DNA of 64,000 bases from Planosporangium flavigriseum (GCF_011947225.1 NZ_JAATVW010000003.1:248001-312000), one strand, 5' to 3'; counted from the stretch's first letter, positions 26,873-36,932 are shown. A program made the numbers and translations. Notes: generated from the sequence alone by a model not told the origin.

Positions 26873-27510
26873 AGGCCCAGGGCCGCCCGCAGGTACGGGA
26901 AGTCCTGCGGCCCGTTGTACCGGTAAGCCGACATCCCGACCGCCCGGGCGGCGCGGACGTCCCGATCGTCGTCGTCGACGAACAGGCACCGGTTGGGCGG
27001 GGTCTCGATGGCCATCGACGCCCGCTTGAAGAACTCCGGAGCGGGCTTGTGGATGCCGATCTCCGCGGAGTTCACGATCACGTCGAAGTGGTCGGCCAGG
27101 TCGTACCGGGCGAGCACCTCGGCGAAGTCGTCCATGGCGTTGGCGGCGAGGCCGACCCGCCGGCCGGCGGCGCGCACCTCGTCGACGAACGCGAGCACCT
27201 CCGGGTCGACCGCGCCGTGGTGCTGCTGCGCTTCGGCGACCAGGGCACGGGCCGGCTCGAGGCCGCCGACCCGGTCGGCGAGGGCGTGGGCGATGCCGTC
27301 GAGCCACTCGGCCCGGGAGACCTCCCCGGCGAGGGCCTGCCGCAGCCGGCCCCACTGCGCCCCGATCCCGTTGACCGTGCCGAGCTCCAAGCCGTGGCGC
27401 TCCTCTATCGGCGCGCTCGCCGAGACGTCGCGCCGGTAGACCACCCCTTCGAAGTCGATCAGCAGCGCGCTGGCCGGCTGTTTGGGTGCTCGCATCGCCT
27501 GGGTCGTCAT
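26869..27510 (-). CDS. HAD-superfamily hydrolase
   Basis: This 213 aa protein is a Rossmannoid HAD phosphatase-like enzyme with a helical cap (about 30-90). Motif I reads LLIDFEGVVY: the nucleophile Asp19 is present but the +2 acid is Glu21 rather than Asp. Motif II is VGLAANAMDD, motif III has Lys in IGIHKPAPEFF, and motif IV is CLFVDDDDRDV. This resembles phosphoglycolate/haloacid-type family members of unknown substrate. It starts 4 bases inside the end of smc, so it is probably co-transcribed with smc. Confidence 0.83.
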   Translation of the reverse strand: MTTQAMRAPKQPASALLIDFEGVVYRRDVSASAPIEERHGLELGTVNGIGAQWGRLRQALAGEVSRAEWLDGIAHALADRVGGLEPARALVAEAQQHHGAVDPEVLAFVDEVRAAGRRVGLAANAMDDFAEVLARYDLADHFDVIVNSAEIGIHKPAPEFFKRASMAIETPPNRCLFVDDDDRDVRAARAVGMSAYRYNGPQDFPYLRAALGL

Positions 27511-30500
27511 GCCGCCTCGTCCTGTTTCAGCCGCTGGCTGATCACCTCGGTCACACCGGCGCGCATGGTCACGCCGTACAGGGCGTCGGCGACCTCCATG
27601 GTGCGCTTCTGGTGCGTGATGATGATCAGCTGGCTCTTCTCCCGGAGCTGCTCGAACAGCGTGATCAACCGCCCGAGGTTGACGTCGTCGAGCGCCGCCT
27701 CGACCTCGTCCATGATGTAGAACGGGCTGGGGCGGGCCCGGAAGATCGCGCAGAGCATCGCCACGGCGGTCAGGGACCGCTCACCACCCGACAGCAGCGA
27801 CAACCGCTTGATCTTCTTGCCCGGTGGCCGGGCCTCCACCTCGACGCCGGTGGTGAGCATGTCGTCCGGGTCGGTGAGGACCAGCCGGCCCTCGCCGCCG
27901 GGGAAGAGCACGTTGAAGACCTGCTGGAACTCGCGGGCCGTGTCGTGGTAGGCCTCCGTGAAGACCTCCAGGATCCGGTCGTCGACGTCCTTGACGACGG
28001 TGAGCAGGTCCCGCCGAGTCTTCTTCAGGTCTTCGAGCTGCTCGGAGAGGAACTTGTACCGCTCTTCGAGCGCCGCGAACTCCTCCAGCGCCAGTGGGTT
28101 GACCTTGCCGAGCAGGGTCAGGTCACGCTCGCCCTTGGCGGCCCGCTTCTCCTGCACCGCCCGGTCGTAGGGCACCGGCTGCGGCTCCGGCTTGCCGTCG
28201 GCAGCGGCGGCGGCCAGTTCGGCCTGGGTCGGCGGTACGAGCACGTCCGGCCCGTACTCGCCGATCAGCGTGTCCGGATCGAGCCCGAACTCCTCGGCCG
28301 CTCTGGCCTCCAGCTGTTCGATGCGCAGCCGCTGTTCGGCGCGGGCGACCTCGTCGCGGTGCACCGCACTGGTCAACCGCTCCAGCTCGGCGCGCAGCTC
28401 GCCCGCCTGCTCGCGTACCCCGATCAGCTCTTCCTCGCGCGCGGCCCTGGTCTCGGCGACGGTGTCGCGGTGTTCGGCCGCCTCCCCGAGCGACCGGGCG
28501 ATGGCCGTGAGGGCCTGCTCGGCGCCGACGACGACGGCGCGGGCGATGGCGGCGCCACGTGCCCGGGCCGCTTTCCGGGCCGCCGCCTTTTCCCGGGTCG
28601 CGCGTTCGGCGGCGGCCTGGCGGGCGAGGGCATCGGCCCGACCGGTGATCGCGCCGACCCGCTCCTCGGCGGTACGCACGGCGAGACGTACGTCCATCTC
28701 CCGCTGGCGCGCCTGCGGGACAAGGCCCGCGACCTCGTCGCGCTCCACCGTGGACGGGTCTTCGTCGAGGGGCATGTCCTCGGCCAGCCGCAGCCGCTCC
28801 TCCAGCTCTTCGAGCTTCATGAGGGCCTCTTCACGGGCGGCCTCGGCCTGGGCCTTGCCGGTGGCCAGCCGGTCCGCCTCGGCGCGAGCTGACTTCGCGG
28901 CCGCGCCCAGCTCCGCGAGCTTGCGGGCGGCGACGTTGCGCTCCCCCTCGGCCTGCTTCTTCGCCGCGGCGGCGGCCGCGACGCGCTCCTTGGCCTCGGC
29001 AACCACCTCGCGGGCGGACTCCAGCTCACCGCGCAGCTGCGCCACCCGCGACTCGGCGTCGACCTTCTTCTGCCGGGCCTCCTCGACGGCCGCCTGCACC
29101 TCGATGAAGCTGGGCGCCTTGGCCGAGCCACCGGCCGCCGCGTACGCACCGACCACGTCGCCGTCCGGGGTGACCGCGCGCAGCGCCGGAGCGTACCCGA
29201 CGATCCGCTGCGCGGTCTCCATGTCCGGGGCGAAGACTACGTTGTTGAGCGCCCGCATCAGCGCCGGGCGGAGCTGGTCGGGGGCCTCAACGAGGTCAAG
29301 CGCGAAGTGCGCGCCGGTCGGCAGCGGCGGCCGCTCGGCGCGTAGCCCGTCCTGGTCGGTGTCGGCCGAGGCGACCAGCAGCGCGGCCCGACCGGCATCC
29401 TCGGTCTTGAGCAGGTCGACGGCGACGACCGCGCCGTCGACGCTGGAGACGACGACGGCGTCCGCGAGCGCGCCGAGCGCGGCGGCCAGCGCCGCCTCGT
29501 GTCCGGCCTCCACCGACAGGACCGCGGCGACGCTGCCGAGTAAGCCGGGCACCCGATCGGCGCGGGCCAGCAGCGCCCCGGCACCGTCCTTGCGGCGCAG
29601 GCCCATCGCCAGCGCTTCCTCGCGGGCCTTCCACTGGGTGACCTCGCGCTCGGCGGTCCGTTCGGCGTCGCTGAGCTGCTTGACGGTGGCCGCCGCCGCG
29701 TCGTGGATCCGGACCGCTTCGCTGTGGCGAAGCTCGAGCTCGGCGTCGTCGCGGTCGGCTTCGGTGGCGCCGACGGCCTGCGCGTCGTACGCCTCCTGGG
29801 CGGCCTCCGCCCGGGCCTGCGCCTCGGCGAGGCCCGAGGCGAGCCGGGAGATTTCGTCGCTGGTCGCCGTCGCGCGGCTACGGGCCGATTCGACCTGGCC
29901 AGCCAGCTTCGCCAGGCCCTCGCGCCGGTCGGCGATCGCCTTGTGCGCGGCGACGAGCGCCTTCTCCGCCTCCGCCAGGCGGCGTTCGAGCTGCTGGCGG
30001 TTCTCGACCGCCTCGGCGAGCCGGTCCCGCGTGCTCTCCAGCTCGGCCTGCAGCATCGCCTCCTGTTCGCGGACCCGCTCCGATTCGGCCTCGAGCTGCA
30101 TCGGGTCCCGGCCCGGCCGCTCGTCCTCGGCGCTCGCCGACAGGTTGCGCAGCCGCTCACTGGCCAGCTGGTGGGTGGAGCGGAACCGCTCCTGGAAGGC
30201 GGACAGCCGATACCAGGTCTCCTGCGCCCTGGCGAGCACCGGCGCGTCGGCGGCGTGGGCCGCTTCCAGCGCGGCCAGCCGCCGCCCTACCTCGGCCGCC
30301 TCCCGCTCGATCTGCTCGCGCCGCTCGCGCAGCGCCGTCTCGTCGGCGATCTCCTTGTCGAGGGTCTCGCGCAGCGTCGCGAGGTCGTCGGCGAGCAGCC
30401 GCAGCCGGGCGTCGCGGAGGTCGGACTGGATGGCGGCGGCACGCCGGGCCACTTCCGCCTGCTTGCCCAGCGGCTTGAGCTGGCGGCGCAGCTCTGCGGT

Positions 30501-31082
30501 GAGGTCGGACAGCCGGTTGAGGTTGGTCTGCATCGCGTCGAGCTTGCGCAGCGCCTTTTCCTTGCGCTTGCGGTGCTTCAGGACACCGGCCGCCTCTTCG
30601 ATGAAGGCCCGCCGATCCTCGGGCTTGGCGTGCAGCATGCCGTCGAGCCGGCCCTGGCCCACGATGATGTGCATTTCGCGGCCGATGCCGGAGTCGGACA
30701 GCAGTTCCTGGATGTCGAGCAATCGGCAGTGGTTGCCGTTGATCTCGTACTCGCTCTCGCCGGAGCGGAACATCCGGCGTGTGATCGACACCTCGGTGTA
30801 GTCGATGGGCAGCGCCCCATCGGAGTTGTCGATCGTGAGCGTGACCTCGGCGCGACCCAACGGCGCCCGGCCGGACGTGCCGGCGAAGATCACATCTTCC
30901 ATCTTGCCGCCGCGGAGGGCCTTCGCGCCCTGCTCACCGAGGACCCAGGCGATGGCGTCGACAACATTGGACTTACCCGAGCCGTTGGGGCCGACCACGC
31001 AGGTGATCCCCGGCTCGAGCCGCATTGTCGTCGGGGAGGCGAAGGACTTGAACCCCTTCACCGTCAGGGTCTTGAGGTGCAC
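27507..31082 (-). CDS. smc: Chromosome segregation ATPase SMC
   Basis: SMC is the condensin subunit that organises and segregates the chromosome with ScpAB. The 1191 aa protein has the full architecture: N-terminal ATPase half with CVVGPNGSGKSNVVDAIAW, a first coiled coil (about 165-500), a hinge (about 510-665, including DLLKTEDAGRAALLVAS), a second coiled coil (about 670-1010), and the C-terminal half with signature LSGGERSLTAVAMLCAI and Walker B PFYIMDEVEAALDD. GTG start with GGAG 5 bases upstream. Long open frames on the opposite strand are shadows of its codon bias. Confidence 0.97.
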   Translation of the reverse strand: MHLKTLTVKGFKSFASPTTMRLEPGITCVVGPNGSGKSNVVDAIAWVLGEQGAKALRGGKMEDVIFAGTSGRAPLGRAEVTLTIDNSDGALPIDYTEVSITRRMFRSGESEYEINGNHCRLLDIQELLSDSGIGREMHIIVGQGRLDGMLHAKPEDRRAFIEEAAGVLKHRKRKEKALRKLDAMQTNLNRLSDLTAELRRQLKPLGKQAEVARRAAAIQSDLRDARLRLLADDLATLRETLDKEIADETALRERREQIEREAAEVGRRLAALEAAHAADAPVLARAQETWYRLSAFQERFRSTHQLASERLRNLSASAEDERPGRDPMQLEAESERVREQEAMLQAELESTRDRLAEAVENRQQLERRLAEAEKALVAAHKAIADRREGLAKLAGQVESARSRATATSDEISRLASGLAEAQARAEAAQEAYDAQAVGATEADRDDAELELRHSEAVRIHDAAAATVKQLSDAERTAEREVTQWKAREEALAMGLRRKDGAGALLARADRVPGLLGSVAAVLSVEAGHEAALAAALGALADAVVVSSVDGAVVAVDLLKTEDAGRAALLVASADTDQDGLRAERPPLPTGAHFALDLVEAPDQLRPALMRALNNVVFAPDMETAQRIVGYAPALRAVTPDGDVVGAYAAAGGSAKAPSFIEVQAAVEEARQKKVDAESRVAQLRGELESAREVVAEAKERVAAAAAAKKQAEGERNVAARKLAELGAAAKSARAEADRLATGKAQAEAAREEALMKLEELEERLRLAEDMPLDEDPSTVERDEVAGLVPQARQREMDVRLAVRTAEERVGAITGRADALARQAAAERATREKAAARKAARARGAAIARAVVVGAEQALTAIARSLGEAAEHRDTVAETRAAREEELIGVREQAGELRAELERLTSAVHRDEVARAEQRLRIEQLEARAAEEFGLDPDTLIGEYGPDVLVPPTQAELAAAAADGKPEPQPVPYDRAVQEKRAAKGERDLTLLGKVNPLALEEFAALEERYKFLSEQLEDLKKTRRDLLTVVKDVDDRILEVFTEAYHDTAREFQQVFNVLFPGGEGRLVLTDPDDMLTTGVEVEARPPGKKIKRLSLLSGGERSLTAVAMLCAIFRARPSPFYIMDEVEAALDDVNLGRLITLFEQLREKSQLIIITHQKRTMEVADALYGVTMRAGVTEVISQRLKQDEAA

Positions 31083-31312
31083 GGATCTCCGGTCAATGGC
31101 GGACGGGCGGTTATCCCGCGAGGGTACCGTGCCTGCGCTGCCCGCTCTGGTAGCGGCACAGGTCCGAAGGCTTTCGAGTCATACACACGTTATGTGCCGT
31201 GATGACCATTCGCGGCCGAAACCGTACCCGAACATGGTTGCGCGCCGATCACCTCGGGGGGCGTGTCGGCGCGCTTGTGTGTCAGGGTGCCCGTTCGGGC
31301 TTCGGCACGGGC

Positions 31313-31335
31313 CCCGCCGGTCTGACGCCGGCGGG
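31313..31335 (-). terminator. Hairpin after the small coiled-coil gene
   Basis: CCCGCCGG and CCGGCGGG form an 8-bp stem with loop TCTGACG, 17 bases past the stop of the 62-residue protein gene. There is no T-run; it is a candidate only. Confidence 0.45.
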
Positions 31336-31352
31336 CTCGTCCGTTACGAAGT

Positions 31353-31541
31353 TCAGGCCAGCGCCGGTTCCGGCAGGCGCAGCAGATCGGCCTCAGATGC
31401 GGCGGCGAGCCGGTCGTTTTCCGCTCGCAGCCTCGCTACCTCGAACTCAAGTGCTCGTACCTTGGCACGCAGTTGGGTGACCTCGTCGAGCAGGCGCCGA
31501 TCAGGCGCGCTGCCGACGTGGCCGAAGAGGGCCTTCGCCAT
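31353..31541 (-). CDS. Small conserved coiled-coil protein, function unknown
   Basis: This 62 aa protein begins MAKALFGHVGSAPDRRLLDE at an ATG preceded by AAGGAG 5 bases upstream. Residues 16-50 form a heptad-patterned coiled coil (LLDEVTQLRAKVRALEFEVA, then LRAENDRLAA), and it ends with a short Leu/Pro tail. I recognise the MAKAL(L/F)G...coiled-coil pattern as a widely conserved small actinobacterial protein, but I know no assigned function. It is transcribed from the divergent region shared with the CAP-domain gene and is upstream of smc on the same strand. Confidence 0.8.
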   Translation of the reverse strand: MAKALFGHVGSAPDRRLLDEVTQLRAKVRALEFEVARLRAENDRLAAASEADLLRLPEPALA

Positions 31542-31913
31542 ATCGTCTCCTTGTGATGCGCAGCATAATGCGCAGCCATCGGCCGGCCAAAAGCGCGCGC
31601 CCAGTTTAGTCTCGCGGCCACTGCACAAAGGCAGGAATGGGCGCGACTGGTGACATCCCTATAGTCCGCCGCCAAGGCGCTGTAGTCAAGCGCCGCCTCG
31701 GCCAGCAGAAACGCGCGCTACCGAGCCATTGGGCTGCGCGCGTCATCATACCCGAAACGGTGCACTCACGCATTCCTATTCCTCGATTGCTTGGCGAACG
31801 CTCCGCACACCCATCACCACGACACGTGTTTCGTATCCATACACCGTTGTCACTGCCCCATCCGCGCGCGTACGGTCGGCCGCGTCGGATCCCCTCAGGT
31901 TTGGAGGCGACGC
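31542..31913. other. 372-bp divergent promoter region
   Basis: This gap separates the small coiled-coil gene from the CAP-domain gene. A tentative plus-strand promoter is TTGTCA (31847-31852) and TACGGT (31871-31876) with an 18-base spacer. A direct repeat ATGCGCAG occurs at 31556 and 31568, close to the coiled-coil gene start. A short stem GGCGCT/AGCGCC lies near 31677. No gene is seen. Confidence 0.5.
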
Positions 31914-32762
31914 GTGTTCGGACAGCGCGGCCGCACGCCAGACGACACGGCCCCCATCCGCCCGACGGACCCGTGGGCCCACACCGCCCCCCTCGACCCG
32001 GACCCCGATCTGAACCATCCGGCGCCCTATCTGAACCGCCCCTATCAGAACGACACCTATCCGCACCGTCCCTCCCGGGACGCCGAGACCTATGACGAAG
32101 ATCTCGACGACGGACCTCCCCCCGCACGCCGGAGGCACCCGCTGGCACTGGCCGGCACGTTCTGCGCGATCGTGATCTCCCTTGGCCTCGTGGTCGTGCT
32201 GCTGTCCCCGGTGTTCTCCGACAAACCAGCGCCGTCCACCGCGCCCAACCTGCCCGGCCTACTCGAACAGCCGCCGGCCGCCACGCTCGCGCCGCAGCCC
32301 GCGCCCGAGGTCCCGGTCCCCACCGACTCGCCCGAGCCCACCGCGTCGCCGCAGCCGGTACCCAGCGAGGCCGCGACGGGCAACGCCGCGGTGGAGGACG
32401 CCGTCGTCGCCTTCGTCAACGCGGTGCGGCGCCAGGTCAGATGCGATCCCGTCCAACATGACAGCCGGCTGCGCCAGGCGGCTCGCCGGCACAGCACCGA
32501 CATGGCGGCGGGCAGTTTCCTCAGCCACACCGGCAGCGACGGCAGCTCCGCCGAGGACCGGATGACGGCCGCGGGCTACGACACGCCACTGTCGGAGAAC
32601 CTGGCGCGCGGGTTCCGCTCGGCGCGCGAGGTCGTACAGGGCTGGCTGGGCAGCCGGGAACAGCGGCAGAACATCCTGGACTGCGACGCCCGGGCGATCG
32701 GCGTGGGCGTCGCCGTCGGCGCCGACGGCAGGCCGTACTGGACCCAGGACTTCGGGCGGTGA
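31914..32762 (+). CDS. Membrane-anchored CAP (SCP-like) domain protein
   Basis: This 282 aa protein starts at GTG 31914 with TTTGGAGG upstream. It has a polar Asp/Pro/Arg-rich cytosolic part (1-75), one transmembrane helix (about 78-100), a Pro/Thr/Ala-rich extracellular linker (about 105-155) and a C-terminal CAP domain. The domain shows FVNAVRRQVRCDPVQHDSRL, HSTDMAAGSFLSHTGSDGSS (the CAP His) and LSENLARGF with the Glu of the CAP tetrad. Bacterial CAP proteins are extracellular and of mostly unknown role. It ends 6 bp from the convergent mutM stop. Confidence 0.87.
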   Translation: MFGQRGRTPDDTAPIRPTDPWAHTAPLDPDPDLNHPAPYLNRPYQNDTYPHRPSRDAETYDEDLDDGPPPARRRHPLALAGTFCAIVISLGLVVVLLSPVFSDKPAPSTAPNLPGLLEQPPAATLAPQPAPEVPVPTDSPEPTASPQPVPSEAATGNAAVEDAVVAFVNAVRRQVRCDPVQHDSRLRQAARRHSTDMAAGSFLSHTGSDGSSAEDRMTAAGYDTPLSENLARGFRSAREVVQGWLGSREQRQNILDCDARAIGVGVAVGADGRPYWTQDFGR

Positions 32763-32768
32763 CCGTAC

Positions 32769-33623
32769 CTACAGGCGCGGTTGCCGTGGCATCGGCTGGC
32801 AGCGCGGGCACGAGTACGACGAGCGGTTCATGAACGGGTCGCGCCGCACCGGGGCGCCGCAGCGCGGGCACGGCTCGCCGCCCCGGCCATAGACGGCGAG
32901 CGACCGGTCGAAGTATCCGCTCTCGCCGTTGACGTTGACGTACAGCGAGTCGAAGCTCGTACCGCCCTGGCCGATCGCCTCGTTGAGGACGTCGCGTACG
33001 TGCCCGAGCAGGGTGCGCGCCTGCGGCCTGGTGAGCGCGTCGGTCGGGCGCGCCCAGTGCAGGCGGGCCCGCCACAGCGACTCGTCCGCGTAGATGTTCC
33101 CCACGCCGGAGATGAGCGTCTGGTCCAGCAGCGCCCGCTTCACGCCCGTACGCTTACGCCGCAACGCATCGACGAACTGATCATCTACAAAGGACGGGTC
33201 GACGGGGTCGAGCGCGATGTGCGAGATCTCGCCAGGCAGCTCCGCGCCGCCCGGCGAGAGCGAAAGCCCGCCGAACGTACGCTGATCGACGAAGCGCAAC
33301 TCCGGTCCGTCGTCGTCGAAGCGGAACCGGACCCGAAGGTGGATCTCGTCCGGCGTACCGACCGGCTGCAGGAGCATCTGGCCCGACATGCCGAGGTGGC
33401 CGAGGATCGCCGCGTCGTCGTCGAGCGGCAGCCAGAGGTACTTGCCACGGCGGCGGACCCCGGTGACCGTACGGTCGGCGAGCGCCGCGGCGAAGTCGGC
33501 CGGGCCGGCCACGTGGCGGCGCACCGCGCGGGGGTGCAGCACCTCCACGCTCTTGATCCGCCGATCGGTGACGTGGCGCTCCAGACCCTGGCGTACGGTC
33601 TCGACCTCCGGTAGTTCTGGCAC
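32769..33623 (-). CDS. mutM: Formamidopyrimidine-DNA glycosylase
   Basis: MutM excises 8-oxoguanine and formamidopyrimidines and nicks the abasic site. GTG 33623 gives [18 protein letters not shown], exposing the catalytic Pro2 and Glu3, with AGGAGG upstream. Further motifs are Lys in [33 protein letters not shown] (helix-two-turn-helix) and a C-terminal zinc finger [10 protein letters not shown] ... CPRCQ. The 284 aa length is normal. It follows the PIG-V-like gene by 11 bp in the rnc operon. Confidence 0.96.
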   Translation of the reverse strand: MPELPEVETVRQGLERHVTDRRIKSVEVLHPRAVRRHVAGPADFAAALADRTVTGVRRRGKYLWLPLDDDAAILGHLGMSGQMLLQPVGTPDEIHLRVRFRFDDDGPELRFVDQRTFGGLSLSPGGAELPGEISHIALDPVDPSFVDDQFVDALRRKRTGVKRALLDQTLISGVGNIYADESLWRARLHWARPTDALTRPQARTLLGHVRDVLNEAIGQGGTSFDSLYVNVNGESGYFDRSLAVYGRGGEPCPRCGAPVRRDPFMNRSSYSCPRCQPMPRQPRL

Positions 33624-33634
33624 TGCTGCCCCTC

Positions 33635-34810
33635 CTAGATGGCGAATCGCCACACAGTGATCAGGTAGGCGCCGTACCACAGCCCGAACAGCCCGTAGCC
33701 GGCCAGGACGAACGCCGCCGTGCGGGTACGGGCCCGGGCCAAGGCCAGCGCCGCGGGCACGAGGATGACCAGCGCGGGTACGAGCAGCCGAGGCTTGGAG
33801 TGGTAGAAGCCGCTCTGCCCCACCGCGAGGGCAAGCGCGATCAGCCCGTACACCAGCAGCGGCGGCCAGATCCGGCGGGCGACCGCGACGACCGCGGCGA
33901 CCACTGCGGCGATGAGCAGCAGCGCGACGCTGACCTGGACCCAGTCCTGTCCCGTCCGCAGCGAGTCCAGGACGAACCTCGACGCGCCCAGTCCGAAGTC
34001 GAACGTCGTGCCCCAGCCCGACGTCTGCACGTCGAACCAGGCGTGCCACGTGCCCGCACGCTGGCCGACCCACCACAGGTAGGCGGGCACACCGAGCAGC
34101 GCCGGCACGGCCGCCGCGACGGCGCGCCAGCGGTCGGCCCGCTTCTCGCGTACCGCGATGAGCGCCGCGACCGCGAGCGCCACGGCGAGCCCCGCGCCGG
34201 TCGGCCGGGTCAGCGCCGCGGCCAGCCCGAGCAGACCGGCGCCCAGCCAGACCCGGCGATGCGCGGCGTACAGCGCGCCGGTCACGAACGCGACGAACAG
34301 GCCCTCGGAGTACCCCATCGACAGCACAACCGACATCGGCTGCGCGAAGAACAGCAGCGTGAGGACCGTCGCCACCCGAGTGTCGTACAGGCTGCGGGCC
34401 AGCGCGAACAGGCCTACGGCAGCGGCTGCTGCCGCGATCCAGGCGACGACCAGGGCGGCCGTGCCGAAGTCCAGCGGGGTGACCGCGTGCAGCCCCCGGA
34501 CCAGCAACGGATAGCCGGGGAAGAACGCCAGGCCGCCGGCGCTGTCGTCACCGAACGTGGAGATGGGGCCGCGCGGGTAACCGTCCCGGGCGACCCGGAT
34601 GAACCATCCCGCGTCCCACGACAGCAGTCGGCGCATGACTCCCGTCTCGCCCGGCGGCAGCATCCACGCGACCAGCGTGAGCTGCAGGATCCGGGTTCCG
34701 GCGAAGATCCCCAGCGGGATCGCGAGCCACCGCAGCGACCGCAGCCGAGCGGCGGTGAGCCCAGCGTCGGTCCTCGTCGCACTGGCGGCCGGCGTCTGGT
34801 CGATCGCCAT
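33635..34810 (-). CDS. Polytopic membrane glycosyltransferase (PIG-V/GT-C-like)
   Basis: This 391 aa protein has about ten transmembrane helices. Landmarks are [18 protein letters not shown] near residue 65, with the WDAxxF motif, [14 protein letters not shown] near 95 and [18 protein letters not shown] near 165. These match bacterial PIG-V/COG5542 mannosyltransferase-like proteins, GT-C enzymes that use polyprenyl-phosphate sugars on the outer face. The substrate is unknown; in Actinobacteria candidates are lipoglycans or protein O-mannosylation. It is inserted between rnc and mutM with 3-bp and 11-bp gaps, so it belongs to that operon. Confidence 0.8.
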   Translation of the reverse strand: MAIDQTPAASATRTDAGLTAARLRSLRWLAIPLGIFAGTRILQLTLVAWMLPPGETGVMRRLLSWDAGWFIRVARDGYPRGPISTFGDDSAGGLAFFPGYPLLVRGLHAVTPLDFGTAALVVAWIAAAAAAVGLFALARSLYDTRVATVLTLLFFAQPMSVVLSMGYSEGLFVAFVTGALYAAHRRVWLGAGLLGLAAALTRPTGAGLAVALAVAALIAVREKRADRWRAVAAAVPALLGVPAYLWWVGQRAGTWHAWFDVQTSGWGTTFDFGLGASRFVLDSLRTGQDWVQVSVALLLIAAVVAAVVAVARRIWPPLLVYGLIALALAVGQSGFYHSKPRLLVPALVILVPAALALARARTRTAAFVLAGYGLFGLWYGAYLITVWRFAI

Positions 34811-34813
34811 GGG

Positions 34814-35692
34814 TCAGGAGACCGGGTTCGGATCCGCCGGTGGCGTCGCAGCGCGCTTGGCGGTTTCCTTGACCACGGCTTCCTTGACCGCGGCTTCCTT
34901 GCTCGCTGCGCGCCCGGCTTCGGCTGCCCTGCCCGGTGCCGCGGCGTCCTGCGCGACCGCCGTCGCGGTGTCCCGCTCCGCGCGGGCCGACAGCTCACGC
35001 CACGCCGCCTCGGCGGCCCGCTGCTCGGCCTCCTTCTTGCTGTGGCCTTCGGAGCCGCCGTAGCGCTCGCCCGCCACCACGGCCCACGCGGTGAACGTCT
35101 TGGCGTGGTCGGGCCCGGACTCGTCGATGCGGTACTCGGGCACGCCCAGGCCGAGCCCGGCGGTCAGCTCCTGCAGGCTGGTCTTCCAGTCGAGCGCGGC
35201 GCCCCGGCCGGCGGCGTCGGCCATCAGCGGATCGAACAGCCGATGGATGACCTCGGTCGCGGTCTCCAGCCCGTGCTGCAGATAGATCGCCCCGAGCAGC
35301 GCCTCGAGGGTGTCGGCCAGGATACTGGCCTTGTTCCGGCCGCCGGTCGTCTCCTCGCCCTTGCCCAGCAGCAGGTACGGGCCGAGTCCGGCGGGCCCGA
35401 GGCCGCGCGCCACGTCTGCCAGCGCACGCATGTTGACCACGCTCGCCCGCAGCTTGGCCAGCTGACCCTCAGGTAGGTCAGGGTGGTTGTGGAACAACGC
35501 GGTCGTGATCACCACGCCCAGCACGGAGTCGCCGAGGAACTCCAGGCGCTCATTGGTGGGCAGGCCGCCGTTCTCGTACGCGTACGACCGGTGGGTCAGC
35601 GCCCGGCGCAGGAGCGCATCGTCGAACTCCACACCGAACGCCGTCTCCATCGGGTCGACGGGAGGGCGACCCTCCGTCCGCTCACTGCTCAT
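34814..35692 (-). CDS. rnc: Ribonuclease III
   Basis: RNase III cuts double-stranded RNA, including rRNA precursors. The catalytic domain (about 15-155) has the signature [15 protein letters not shown], with its Glu and Asp, and [15 protein letters not shown] with the second acidic pair. The dsRNA-binding domain covers about 170-240 ([32 protein letters not shown]). A 50-residue Ala/Lys/Glu-rich tail follows and is longer than in most homologues. GTG/ATG start overlaps the plsX end by 4 bases. Confidence 0.96.
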   Translation of the reverse strand: MSSERTEGRPPVDPMETAFGVEFDDALLRRALTHRSYAYENGGLPTNERLEFLGDSVLGVVITTALFHNHPDLPEGQLAKLRASVVNMRALADVARGLGPAGLGPYLLLGKGEETTGGRNKASILADTLEALLGAIYLQHGLETATEVIHRLFDPLMADAAGRGAALDWKTSLQELTAGLGLGVPEYRIDESGPDHAKTFTAWAVVAGERYGGSEGHSKKEAEQRAAEAAWRELSARAERDTATAVAQDAAAPGRAAEAGRAASKEAAVKEAVVKETAKRAATPPADPNPVS

Positions 35693-36738
35693 GTCGTCAC
35701 CTCACGCAAGCTTGCGGCCGGGCCTTCGCCGACGGCCTGCGCGACCTGGGCAGCCACGCCGGCGCGGTGCAACCGGGCGGCCAACGCGATCCCGGAAGCG
35801 ACGTCCGCCCCGGTGGCCCTGCCGTGACAGATCACGACCGTACCCCGTACGCCCAGCAGCGCAGCGGCGCGCGGGACGGTCAGGTGCTCCTGTCCGCCCG
35901 CCAGGGCGTACGTGCCTTCGATGCCTTTGAGTAGGACGTTGCCGGTGAACCCGTCCGTCACGATCACGTCGGCCGGACCTCCCAGCGGCACGTCGTACCC
36001 CTCCACGGGGCCGACATACGCCGCGTCGCCCGGTAGCGCCCCCGTGCCGAGCGACTCCGCGGCGGCTCGCCGGGCACGGTCACCTTTGTCCGGTTCGGTG
36101 CCGTTGGAGAGCAGCCCGACGCGCGGAGCGGCGATGCCGTGCAGGGCACGGGCGTACGCGGTGCCGAGCACCGCGTGCTGGACCAGCGCCGAGGCGTGAG
36201 CTTCGGTGGCGGCGCCGACGTCGAGCAGCACGACCGGTCCGGACAGCCCGGGCAGGGTTGCGGTCAGCGCCGGCCGGCGGATTCCACGCAGGCGCCCCAG
36301 GGCGTGGACGGCGGCGGTGACGGCTGCGCCGCTGTGACCGGCGGAGACGACGGCGTCGACCCGGCCATCGGCGAGCGCACCGGCGGCCGCCCGTACTGAT
36401 GTGTCGGTCCGCACGGCCCGCAGCGGCGGATCGGCCATCCCCACGACGCCTGCGACGTCATAGACGGTGACCCGACTGCGGTCGGCGTCCGGAAGCATGG
36501 CAATGATCTCGTCGGCGACCGGCTGTGGCCCGACGAGAAGAAGGTGAAGCTGCGGGTCGGCGCTGCAGGCGCGCAGAGCGCCGTCAACCACGACGGCGGG
36601 AGCATGGTCCCCGCCGAGGAGGTCGACGGCGATCCGCGCGACACCGGTCGGGCGGGCGGGATGCAGGGGCTCCGGAGTCGGAGCCCCTTCCCGACCCGGA
36701 GCCGGCTGGACGTGCAGCTGCCTCTCGGATCGCGTCAA
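35689..36738 (-). CDS. plsX: Phosphate acyltransferase PlsX
   Basis: PlsX makes acyl-phosphate from acyl-ACP for phosphatidic acid synthesis. The 349 aa protein has [20 protein letters not shown] near residue 31, [56 protein letters not shown] and [19 protein letters not shown], all family signatures. The first 30 residues are a polar extension that varies between species; a GTG near residue 28 could be the true start. It lies between rpmF and rnc, as in many bacteria. Confidence 0.95.
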   Translation of the reverse strand: MTRSERQLHVQPAPGREGAPTPEPLHPARPTGVARIAVDLLGGDHAPAVVVDGALRACSADPQLHLLLVGPQPVADEIIAMLPDADRSRVTVYDVAGVVGMADPPLRAVRTDTSVRAAAGALADGRVDAVVSAGHSGAAVTAAVHALGRLRGIRRPALTATLPGLSGPVVLLDVGAATEAHASALVQHAVLGTAYARALHGIAAPRVGLLSNGTEPDKGDRARRAAAESLGTGALPGDAAYVGPVEGYDVPLGGPADVIVTDGFTGNVLLKGIEGTYALAGGQEHLTVPRAAALLGVRGTVVICHGRATGADVASGIALAARLHRAGVAAQVAQAVGEGPAASLREVTT

Positions 36739-36753
36739 CCCGATGGCCGTTGG

Positions 36754-36927
36754 TCAGACCTCGACGACCTGGCGGCCGTTGTACGTCCCGCACACAGTGC
36801 AGGCCGCGTGCGGCAGCTTGGGGGAACGGCACTGCGGGCACGCCACGGTCACCACCGGCGTCGCCTTCCACTGCGCCCGGCGCGAGCGGGTGTTGCTGCG
36901 CGACATCTTCCGCTTGGGGACGGCCAC
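36754..36927 (-). CDS. rpmF: 50S ribosomal protein L32
   Basis: This 57 aa protein starts at GTG 36927 ([20 protein letters not shown]) with GAGGAG 8 bases upstream. Two CxxC pairs, Cys30/Cys33 (CPQC) and Cys43/Cys46 (CTVC), show this is the zinc-binding form. In Actinobacteria a zinc-free paralogue often replaces it under zinc starvation. It lies 5 bp after the yceD-like gene and 15 bp before plsX. Confidence 0.96.
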   Translation of the reverse strand: MAVPKRKMSRSNTRSRRAQWKATPVVTVACPQCRSPKLPHAACTVCGTYNGRQVVEV

Positions 36928-36932
36928 GGGTC

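Noticed and set aside
28192-30801. An 869-codon plus-strand open frame inside smc
   Set aside because: It is the Ser/Arg/Ala-rich mirror of the smc coiled coils, with no family match or ribosome-binding site.
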